A stretch of 13,605 nucleotides of DNA from an uncultured bacterium (GTDB lineage: Bacteria; Patescibacteriota; Minisyncoccia; Phycocordibacterales; UBA9973), in the NCBI GenBank assembly GCA_903869975.1, contig CAIQBF010000108.1:1-13605 (forward strand), given 5' to 3'. The notes under the pieces are model-generated. The model made no database searches. It saw nothing but the letters and a program-made list of their open reading frames with translations, and was not told the origin of the DNA. Positions 1-5,418 of this stretch are shown here, piece after piece. The position numbers were made by a program, and so were the translations under genes. How positions within the stretch are numbered: position 1 is the first letter of the stretch; every line of letters starts with the position of its first letter.

Positions 1-1038
1 ATCGCCGAAACGCGAACGGATAGTCTTTTCGATATCTCGAGCGATCTTGGCATTTTCTTTTTCACGGAGGAATGTACGTGTAGCATCATATCCGCGACCC
101 ATTTTGACCTCTTCTTTTTCGTCAGGATTGTACGTGTACGATCCTCCGGCAGATTTCTTGACGATGCCGATCTTCTCGCCGAGAGCCATGAGCTCTCCCT
201 CGTAGGAGATACCTTCACCGTAGATGATATCGAATTCAGTCTGTTTGAATGGAGCAGCGACCTTGTTCTTCACGACCTTTACGCGTGTGCGGCCGCCCAC
301 AACCTCTTCACCTTTCTTGATCTGCGCGATGCGGCGGATGTCGAGACGGATAGATGTGTAGAACTTGAGCGCCTTTCCGCCTGGGGTCGTTTCTGGATTG
401 CCGAACATGACACCGATCTGCATGCGGATCTGGTTGATGAAGATCACGACGGTGTTGGATTTTGATACGATAGCGGTGAGTTTGCGGAGAGCCTGGCTCA
501 TAAGACGAGCCTGCTTGCCCACATGCTGTGCACCCATGTCTCCCTCGATCTCGTCTTTTGGGGTGAGCGCTGCTACTGAGTCGATGACTACGACAGCGAT
601 CTTGCCACTGCGGACAAGACTCTCACAGATTTCGAGGCCCTGTTCTCCGGTATCTGGTTGTGCGATGAGGAGCTCGTTGATGTTTACACCGAGGTTTTTT
701 GCATATACGGGATCCATAGCGTGTTCGGCGTCGATATATGCACAGACACCGCCTTTCTTCTGAGCCTCAGCTACGATGTGGAGCGCAAGCGTGGTCTTAC
801 CGCTCGATTCTGGTCCGAAGACCTCGATAATGCGTCCACGTGGAATGCCCCCGACGCCGAGTGCCATGTCGAGACCCATAGAGCCGGACGGGATGACGTC
901 GATGTCCACTTTTGGAGCATCGCCGAGCTTCATAATAGAACCCTCGCCGAATTTGGTCTGGATGGATTTAATAGTGTCTTGGATGTCGAGGCCGTGTTCT
1001 TTCTTTTCTTTCGGTGCTTTCTTGGTGAATCCTGCCAT
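1..1038 (-). CDS. recA: RecA recombinase (C-terminus cut off by window edge)
   Basis: RecA forms ATP-dependent filaments on single-stranded DNA, catalyses strand exchange and stimulates LexA-type self-cleavage. The frame is open from ATG at 1038 to base 1, giving 346 residues with no stop, so the last few codons lie outside the window. Visible motifs: Walker A GPESSGKT at residues 75-82, the conserved DAEHAMDP at 103-110, Walker B VVVID ending at D153, loop L1 region GAQHVGKQARLMSQAL (169-184), and loop L2 FGNPETTPGGKALKFY (212-227). The C-terminal domain begins near 270 and has a charged stretch (NPDEKEEVKMGRG, 304-316) before the usual final helices. It is the last gene of a probable ftsK-118aa-recA operon, 12 nt after its neighbour. 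There is no Shine-Dalgarno sequence before the ATG and no promoter seen directly upstream. Identification is very secure. Confidence 0.98.
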   Translation of the reverse strand, partial: MAGFTKKAPKEKKEHGLDIQDTIKSIQTKFGEGSIMKLGDAPKVDIDVIPSGSMGLDMALGVGGIPRGRIIEVFGPESSGKTTLALHIVAEAQKKGGVCAYIDAEHAMDPVYAKNLGVNINELLIAQPDTGEQGLEICESLVRSGKIAVVVIDSVAALTPKDEIEGDMGAQHVGKQARLMSQALRKLTAIVSKSNTVVIFINQIRMQIGVMFGNPETTPGGKALKFYTSIRLDIRRIAQIKKGEEVVGGRTRVKVVKNKVAAPFKQTEFDIIYGEGISYEGELMALGEKIGIVKKSAGGSYTYNPDEKEEVKMGRGYDATRTFLREKENAKIARDIEKTIRSRFGD

Positions 1039-1050
1039 AAAAATGAAAAG

Positions 1051-1407
1051 TTACTGCTTATAATAGATTTGATAGTGTTTCGAAATGGTGCGCTGGAATT
1101 TGTCGGTCGCGCTGATCGTTACAGTGTTGTGTCCCGAAAGGAGAGCGATGCTGTCGTTCCAGTCTCCTTTTTGCGACAAGGGGACTATGCGTCCATCGAT
1201 TGTAATAGTGTCTGCGTGGACTGCCGTTCCGGAGAATTCGATCACGGGAGTCGCGACCGTCATCCCGTCGGTAATACCGACAACGGAGAGCTTGATACCG
1301 AATATAAGGTCTCGGCTGCTCCAGATGCCGTATCCGCCGATCACGAGGACGAGGAGGATAATGCTGCCGTACCGGAGAAGCTTTTTTGCGGTGAGCTGTC
1401 TGGTCAT
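1051..1407 (-). CDS. Membrane-anchored Ig-like domain protein, 118 aa
   Basis: This 118-residue protein has a short basic N-terminus, one transmembrane helix at about residues 12-29, and an extracytoplasmic domain from about 39 to the end. That domain (SVVGITDGMTVATPVIEFSG, then TITIDGRIVPL, then NTVTISATDKFQRT) follows the pattern of glucodextranase-B/Big-type Ig-like sandwiches: an 'avoid-and-replace' strand, a 'variable and fixed' strand and an NxVTIxAxDxxxRT closing strand. I infer a surface or envelope domain that binds something; no catalytic motif is visible. The ATG lies 2 nt after the ftsK stop codon and the stop is 12 nt before recA, so it is almost certainly co-transcribed with both. 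It has no Shine-Dalgarno sequence, which suggests translational coupling to ftsK. Its function in this operon is unknown. Confidence 0.85.
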   Translation of the reverse strand: MTRQLTAKKLLRYGSIILLVLVIGGYGIWSSRDLIFGIKLSVVGITDGMTVATPVIEFSGTAVHADTITIDGRIVPLSQKGDWNDSIALLSGHNTVTISATDKFQRTISKHYQIYYKQ

Positions 1408-1409
1408 GC

Positions 1410-3665
1410 TTATTCGCTCGGTTCTTCCATTGATGCGGGCACATCCATGATGCCGTCTCCGGCTTTGATAAGCACCTCGCGTGGCTTGGCTCCGCTTCCG
1501 GGTCCAATGACACCGCGTTCTTCAAGCATATCCACGAGTCGTGCGGCTCGAGCATATCCCACGCCGAGCTTGCGCTGGAGGTATGAGGTAGATGCTTTGC
1601 CTGCCTCGATGACCGTCATGCGGGCATCTTCATACAGGTCGTCTTCATCCCCATCGCCTTCGAGAGAAGCTTCAAAGATGGTTTTGTCGGGAGAGACTGA
1701 GCCTGCGAGCACGATTTCGTCCGCCCCGTCTGACTCATTGTGCTCTATGATCCATTGTACCACCGATTTAAGTTCGCCTTCTGAGACATATGCGCTCTGA
1801 ATACGTTCTGGCTGTGGCATATCGCCAGCAGCGTAGAGCATATCTCCGGCTCCAAGCAGTTTTTCGGCACCGGCGGAGTCGAGAATCGTGCGTGAGTCGA
1901 TCTGCGAGGCAACCTGGAGGGCGACACGAGATGGCACGTTTGCCTTGATGAGACCAGTAATGACGTTTACGCTCGGACGCTGTGTGGAAAGGAGCAAGTG
2001 AATACCGACAGCACGGGACATCTGGGCGAGGCGCACGATAGCCGATTCGAGCTCTCGAGGGTAGCTCTGCATGATATCCGCGAGCTCGTCGATGATGATG
2101 ACTATATATGGCATCGCATCGAGCGGAGCGTCATCGGTATTGCGCTTCTTGTCGGTGAGTACGGTCTTGTGATAGCTCTCGATGTCGCGCACGGACTCCT
2201 TTTCAAGGATATCGTAGCGGCGATCCATTTCCTTTGCTGCCCACTTGAGGGCGAGAATAGCTTTCTTGGCATCAGTGATGACTGGCGTGAGGAGGTGCGG
2301 GATACTCTTATAGAGTGTAAGTTCCACGCGTTTCGGGTCGATCATGATGAAGCGCAGATCGTCTGGACCGTTACGGTAGAGGAGCGACGCTACTATAGAG
2401 TGAATAGTAACCGACTTTCCGGAACCAGTCGCACCGGCGACGAGCACGTGCGGCATCTTGGCCATGTTGGCGAAGTGTGCGGCACCATTGATTCCGCGGC
2501 CGAGCGCTACCATGAGCGGCTTGTCGGACTTTGCAAATTTGTCGTCGGAGAGCAGGGAAGCGAGACCAACGATAGATTTGCCCTTGTTTGGGATTTCGAT
2601 ACCGACCAGTGACTTGCCCGGGATCGGCGCTTCGATACGGATAGGGTGAGCAGCGAGGGCGAGCGAGAGATCGTTTTGGAGACCGACGATGCGGGCGAGC
2701 TTCACGCCTTCTGCTGGCTTGAGTGCGTAGCGAGTGACGGATGGTCCGATCGTAACCTCGTCCATTTCGACTTCGATGCCGAAGTTTGAAAGTGCACGTT
2801 TGATGATGTTCGCGTTTGCCTTCACGTCTCCGACGTTTGGCTTGCCGCTATCTTTCTTGAGAAGCTCAAGTGGCGGCGGAACGTAGGACGAGTGCTTGCG
2901 AGGTTTCTTTTTGATCGATTCCTCTTCTTCGATCACGAGCTCTTCTTCTGACTCAATCTCTTCAATAGGTTCCGGTTCTGGTTCCTTCTTTTTCTTTTTG
3001 TCGGCGATCTCGGAAGCCATCGCTGCGTCGCTCGACGGGTCGTTCACGATCAGTTTTTTGCTTGCTTTCTTTTCTGCTTCGCGTTCAGCACGCCAGTCCT
3101 CGTAGCGCTCGATGAGCGAGTTGAAGATCGTGATCGTTGGTCGTGTATCAAAAAGAATGACGAGCGAAATGATGAGCAGTGCACCAAGGAAGAGGGTAGC
3201 ACCGAGTGTCTCAAATGGTGCCACGAAGATGTATCCGAAGAACTGTCCGATGAGTCCGGCAAGGTGCGTGGTCTGACTTGCGACGTCGATCAGTCCGAGC
3301 GTTCCGATCAAGAAAAGCATCGAGCCAAGTGCCTGCACAAATCTGACTTCTGGTCGTCCGCTTTTTATAAAAGTGACGCCAAGCACCGCGAAGAGAAGCG
3401 GCGCGAGTGCGTATCCGACACCGAGCAAGTACACCAAAAATTCTTTTGTTGAATGTCCGACCACGCCGCCAGCACCGAATCCAGCGATGACAAAAAAGAG
3501 CGCGATCGACAAGAAAATAACACCGAGTACAGTCTGTCGAGTTTCTTCTTTTAAGCGTCGTTTGTTCTCCGGTTTTGCGCGTCGTTTTGTTGCAGTTTTG
3601 CGCGTCGGTTTTTCTTCGATTTCAATCTCCTCGTCCTCTTCTTTTTCAGTAATCTTTCGTGGCAT
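1410..3665 (-). CDS. ftsK: DNA translocase FtsK/SpoIIIE family, 751 aa
   Basis: FtsK is a membrane-anchored hexameric ATPase at the division septum that pumps DNA to finish chromosome segregation. Residues 1-44 are charged and cytoplasmic. Four transmembrane helices follow at about 45-66, 76-100, 108-129 and 150-173, then a charged linker of about 85 residues (Lys/Glu rich, with Pro). The alpha domain starts near YVPPPLELLKK (261). The motor has Walker A GATGSGKS at 411-418, Walker B IVIIIDELAD with D526/E527, and the family signature LSTQRPSVNVITGLIKANVPSR. The gamma winged helix (about 683-737, EAGKASTSYLQRKLGVGYARAARLVDMLE) would read KOPS-like polarity sites. The linker is short compared with E. 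coli and resembles SpoIIIE size. The frame stays open upstream to 3833 through an inverted-repeat element, but MPRK at 3665 is preferred because an extended -10 lies just upstream and the extension would be encoded by the repeat. Confidence 0.97.
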   Translation of the reverse strand: MPRKITEKEEDEEIEIEEKPTRKTATKRRAKPENKRRLKEETRQTVLGVIFLSIALFFVIAGFGAGGVVGHSTKEFLVYLLGVGYALAPLLFAVLGVTFIKSGRPEVRFVQALGSMLFLIGTLGLIDVASQTTHLAGLIGQFFGYIFVAPFETLGATLFLGALLIISLVILFDTRPTITIFNSLIERYEDWRAEREAEKKASKKLIVNDPSSDAAMASEIADKKKKKEPEPEPIEEIESEEELVIEEEESIKKKPRKHSSYVPPPLELLKKDSGKPNVGDVKANANIIKRALSNFGIEVEMDEVTIGPSVTRYALKPAEGVKLARIVGLQNDLSLALAAHPIRIEAPIPGKSLVGIEIPNKGKSIVGLASLLSDDKFAKSDKPLMVALGRGINGAAHFANMAKMPHVLVAGATGSGKSVTIHSIVASLLYRNGPDDLRFIMIDPKRVELTLYKSIPHLLTPVITDAKKAILALKWAAKEMDRRYDILEKESVRDIESYHKTVLTDKKRNTDDAPLDAMPYIVIIIDELADIMQSYPRELESAIVRLAQMSRAVGIHLLLSTQRPSVNVITGLIKANVPSRVALQVASQIDSRTILDSAGAEKLLGAGDMLYAAGDMPQPERIQSAYVSEGELKSVVQWIIEHNESDGADEIVLAGSVSPDKTIFEASLEGDGDEDDLYEDARMTVIEAGKASTSYLQRKLGVGYARAARLVDMLEERGVIGPGSGAKPREVLIKAGDGIMDVPASMEEPSE

Positions 3666-3675
3666 GATGAGTAGT

Positions 3676-3684
3676 ATTTTATCA
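3676..3684 (-). promoter_or_regulatory. Extended -10 promoter of ftsK operon
   Basis: Read on the minus strand, TGATAAAAT is an extended -10 (TGn followed by TAAAAT, 5/6 match to TATAAT), with 10 nt between its end and the ftsK ATG. Transcription would begin 2-4 nt before the ATG, giving a nearly leaderless mRNA. No convincing -35 box is seen at the standard spacing, which is acceptable for an extended -10 promoter. Prediction only. Confidence 0.5.
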
Positions 3685-3723
3685 CACAAAGCCTCGATAT
3701 AAGCGGTGTTGAAAAGGGGTTGT

Positions 3724-3881
3724 CGCGGCGCACTAAAAACCTCCGGGCATACATTTTTCTTGCCCGCGGAACCTCGCTCACGTAACAGACTTTTGTAAGA
3801 AATGCAGGGCTTGGTGACCGCTCGCTCAAACAATCCTCGGCTGCGAAAGAATGTATGCCCGGAGGTTTTTAGTGCGCCGCG
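3724..3881. repeat. 158-bp element with perfect 32-bp terminal inverted repeats
   Basis: The arms 3724-3755 and 3850-3881 are perfect 32-nt reverse complements; each contains CACTAAAAACCTCCGGGCAT or its complement, and complementarity continues imperfectly for a few bases inward. They enclose 94 nt (3756-3849) with no coding potential that I trust; this interior holds a direct repeat CTCGCTCA. The element sits between divergent genes, so it is not needed as a terminator. It could be a MITE-like non-autonomous mobile element, a dispersed intergenic repeat, or a structured RNA. No target-site duplication is apparent at the exact arm boundaries, which weakens the MITE reading. The -35 box for the gene at 3981 begins 10 bp beyond its right edge. 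Confidence 0.85.
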
Positions 3882-3890
3882 CAGACCGCC

Positions 3891-3918
3891 TTGCGTTCCT
3901 GAGTTTAAAAGGTATACT
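3891..3918 (+). promoter_or_regulatory. Promoter for the 280-aa wHTH gene
   Basis: A -35 box TTGCGT at 3891-3896 and a -10 box TATACT at 3913-3918 are separated by 16 nt. The predicted start is near 3925, giving a leader of about 56 nt before the ATG at 3981. The promoter directly abuts the inverted-repeat element, so insertion of that element could have reset the upstream regulation of this gene (inference). Confidence 0.55.
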
Positions 3919-3980
3919 GATGTCCGTTATAAAAAAGCAGCCGACGTTTTACGCACGACAACCCTCCCAAAAAATACCCC

Positions 3981-4823
3981 ATGGATCAAAGAGACACACA
4001 AAAGAATACAGAGTCGTTTAAAGGACAAAGCTATACGACACAAGCAAATACAGCCTTTTACGACAGGCATACTGTCGTGTCCGTTATATCCAAAAAGACA
4101 GAGAAGATCGGCACGGCGATCTATATGGTCACGGACTTTGTTCACGAGTCAGAGCCACTCCGCTATCAGTTACGGACACTGGCGCTTGCGCTCATCACCG
4201 GAACCAAGAAGCTTGCCGCTAGAAGTGCCGAGCCGCAGCCAGTCCTCTCCGATGATATCGGTCGCACGATCGATGAGACAGTCACGTTCATTACCCTCGC
4301 TTCCACGATCGGACTCATCTCAGAAATGAACGGCAATATTCTCGTTCACGAGCTCGTCAAAATCAAAGGAGATATGATCCGAATCTATGGTGAAAAAAAG
4401 GTCATCGTTACCACTCATCCAGGCTACGCCAACATCATCCTGAAGCCCGAAATGTTTGAGATCTCAGAGGTCCCACAACAGGCTCCAGTAGCCGATAAAG
4501 GACACGAAATTTTTAAAGGACATACCACTTCAATCACGACACCTGGAGTCACTGAACAGGCCGAAAAAATGCGCAATACTGTTGAGCAGAACGAAAAAGA
4601 ATTTCTCTTCAAAAAGACAGATATCGGTATGAAGATTGCACGCCGTAACGACGTCTTGGCGATTGTCCGTAACAAAGGCAAGGTCTCGATCAAGGACATT
4701 GTATCAATCCTGAAGGACACGAGTGAGAAGACGGTTCAGCGCGAACTCCTGGCCCTTGTCCGCGAAGGTGTACTCGCAAAAGAGGGCGAGAAACGGTGGA
4801 GTACGTACCGTATCGCGTCATAG
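3981..4823 (+). CDS. Conserved-looking protein with C-terminal winged helix, 280 aa
   Basis: I do not recognise a named family. Residues 1-35 are polar and probably disordered. From about 35 to 160 there is a helical region (TEKIGTAIYMVTDFVHESEPLRYQLRTLALALITGTKKL, then DDIGRTIDETVTFITLASTIGLISEMNGNILVHELVKIKGDM). Residues 165-215 look like a flexible linker. The C-terminus (about 222-280) is a winged helix: RRNDVLAIVRNKGKVSIKDIVSILKD, then recognition helix TSEKTVQRELLALVREGVLAK and wing EKRWSTYRIAS, like DeoR-type DNA-binding modules. No signal peptide or membrane segment is seen. The helical N-terminal half may mediate dimerisation or ligand sensing. It is transcribed alone, divergent from ftsK. 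It is plausibly a DNA-binding regulator, but the target is unknown. There is no Shine-Dalgarno sequence before the ATG. Confidence 0.85.
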   Translation: MDQRDTQKNTESFKGQSYTTQANTAFYDRHTVVSVISKKTEKIGTAIYMVTDFVHESEPLRYQLRTLALALITGTKKLAARSAEPQPVLSDDIGRTIDETVTFITLASTIGLISEMNGNILVHELVKIKGDMIRIYGEKKVIVTTHPGYANIILKPEMFEISEVPQQAPVADKGHEIFKGHTTSITTPGVTEQAEKMRNTVEQNEKEFLFKKTDIGMKIARRNDVLAIVRNKGKVSIKDIVSILKDTSEKTVQRELLALVREGVLAKEGEKRWSTYRIAS

Positions 4824-4927
4824 TTTTGACCGCCCGTAGGGCTCCCGGCTTTGTATCAATCTATTGAAACAGTCACTACTTGTCAGGCTATCCGTATTAT
4901 AGGTAGGGAAGGGGTGCCGGCGATTCG

Positions 4928-4956
4928 TTGATTTTTTATCGAAAACGTGGCATACT
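4928..4956 (+). promoter_or_regulatory. Upstream promoter P1 of the surface-protein gene
   Basis: A -35 box TTGATT at 4928-4933, a 17-nt spacer and a -10 box CATACT at 4951-4956. The predicted start is around 4963, directly before the GC hairpin at 4965-4983, so the transcript would begin with that hairpin. Moderate consensus match only. Confidence 0.45.
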
Positions 4957-4964
4957 CTTTCCGG

Positions 4965-4983
4965 CCCTCGCGTCTCGCGAGGG
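4965..4983 (+). other. GC hairpin (8-bp stem) at the start of the long leader
   Basis: CCCTCGCG at 4965-4972 pairs perfectly with CGCGAGGG at 4976-4983 around a 3-nt loop TCT. It is followed by TTTATCC rather than a real U-tract, so it is a weak terminator candidate for the preceding gene. Alternatively, with a start near 4963 from P1, it would be a 5'-terminal stabilising hairpin on the surface-protein mRNA. Confidence 0.5.
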
Positions 4984-4984
4984 T

Positions 4985-4993
4985 TTATCCACA
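4985..4993 (+). promoter_or_regulatory. DnaA-box-like 9-mer TTATCCACA
   Basis: A perfect match to the bacterial DnaA-box consensus, lying between the GC hairpin and the TATAAT promoter, 10 bp upstream of its -35 box. A second perfect copy is at 13117-13125, also just upstream of a promoter. DnaA binding is inferred from sequence only; no cluster of boxes or AT-rich unwinding region typical of oriC is present. Confidence 0.45.
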
Positions 4994-5003
4994 TCGTGGT
5001 GTT

Positions 5004-5032
5004 TTGTCGTTCTGCGACAGCGATACTATAAT
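5004..5032 (+). promoter_or_regulatory. Main promoter P2 of the surface-protein gene
   Basis: A -35 box TTGTCG at 5004-5009 and a perfect -10 box TATAAT at 5027-5032 are separated by 17 nt. Predicted start near 5039, about 380 nt before the ATG at 5419. This is one of the best consensus promoters in the window, in keeping with a strongly expressed surface protein. Confidence 0.65.
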
Positions 5033-5184
5033 GTGGTTACGGTATTTTTCGAAGTGCGGGGCGGAGGATAGGCCTCTCGTCTTTGTATCTCTCGAAGAGT
5101 ACGCGCGGAAAGGTCATTGAAAACAGCATAGCGTGAGGCATATTGAAACGGCCACACGTACTCGGTGAATGATGCGGTATGTAT

Positions 5185-5200
5185 ACACTATATATAGTGT
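5185..5200. repeat. 16-nt perfect palindrome ACACTATATATAGTGT
   Basis: Perfect two-fold symmetry (ACACTATA/TATAGTGT) inside the long leader, flanked by GCGG at 5174-5177 and CCGC at 5205-5208, which could extend a stem. It could be an operator for a dimeric repressor or an RNA hairpin. Which of these cannot be told from sequence alone. Confidence 0.5.
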
Positions 5201-5362
5201 CGTCCGCCGAAAATGTTTTTCTTGTCCGGTCCGCATTGTTTCTTGGGGGATGCCGAGACGAATACGAGATGCGAATTCTTTCGCCGCTCATTGCAGTCTC
5301 GCAGAACTCGGAAGATGCCATGTCGACACGGCAGAATGTTCTGTTCGAAAAAGTGCACGCAC

Positions 5363-5386
5363 GGATATCATCATGTCGAGATATCC
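5363..5386. repeat. Inverted repeat GGATATC-N10-GATATCC
   Basis: Seven-base arms at 5363-5369 and 5380-5386 lie 33 nt before the ATG of the surface-protein gene, and are framed by a direct repeat AAAGTGCA. It is a possible operator or leader hairpin controlling translation. The arms are short, so this is tentative. Confidence 0.4.
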
Positions 5387-5418
5387 ATAAAGTGCATAAT
5401 TATAAAAAATCATATTCT

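Larger units (their letters stand above)
4824..5418 (+). other. 595-bp non-coding stretch, probable long leader of the surface-protein gene
   Basis: No convincing gene occurs here. It contains, in order: an imperfect repeated motif TATTGAAAC(A/G)G(T/C)CAC at 4862-4876 and 5141-5155, with a looser version at 5115-5128; a promoter at 4928-4956; a GC hairpin at 4965-4983; a DnaA-box 9-mer at 4985-4993; a promoter with perfect TATAAT at 5004-5032; a 16-nt dyad at 5185-5200; and a second dyad at 5363-5386. If the TATAAT promoter is used, the surface-protein mRNA has a leader of about 380 nt. The frame is open in phase with the gene from 5179, but those 80 codons encode no recognisable sequence and would bury the signal peptide. 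I found no signature of RNase P RNA, SRP RNA, tmRNA or a tRNA. Confidence 0.6.

Noticed and set aside
658..1800. A 380-codon open frame on the plus strand opposite recA and ftsK.
   Set aside because: It is the mirror of two unmistakable minus-strand genes and its translation has no recognisable domain; long antisense frames follow from the codon use of the real genes.
3666..3833. A 56-codon N-terminal extension of ftsK.
   Set aside because: It would be encoded by the inverted-repeat element, has no family similarity, and lies upstream of the extended -10 box; MPRK at 3665 is a natural FtsK start.
3724..3881. Integron attC site or intrinsic terminator as an explanation for the inverted repeat.
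   Set aside because: No RYYYAAC/GTTRRRY pair at the ends, no integrase nearby, arms far longer and more perfect than attC, no usable U-tract, and the flanking genes diverge.
4965..4983. The GC hairpin as a true terminator of the 280-aa gene.
   Set aside because: The stem is good but only three T follow; it lies about 140 nt after the stop and right at the predicted start of the P1 transcript, so a terminator call is not supported.
4985..4993. Replication origin near the DnaA box.
   Set aside because: Only one box here, no cluster, no dnaA/dnaN nearby and no AT-rich repeats.
5037..5321. A 94-codon minus-strand frame in the leader region.
   Set aside because: No domain, no promoter or start context, and it runs against the main transcription; probably chance.
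5179..5418. An 80-codon in-frame extension of the surface protein.
   Set aside because: It would place the signal peptide internally. The chance of 80 codons without a stop is low but reasonable, and composition differs from the rest of the protein.
4824..5418. RNase P RNA, SRP RNA, tmRNA or tRNA in the long non-coding stretch.
   Set aside because: None of the conserved cores (GAAAGUCC-type, SRP GGAAGCAG-type, tRNA-like end with CCA) could be found.
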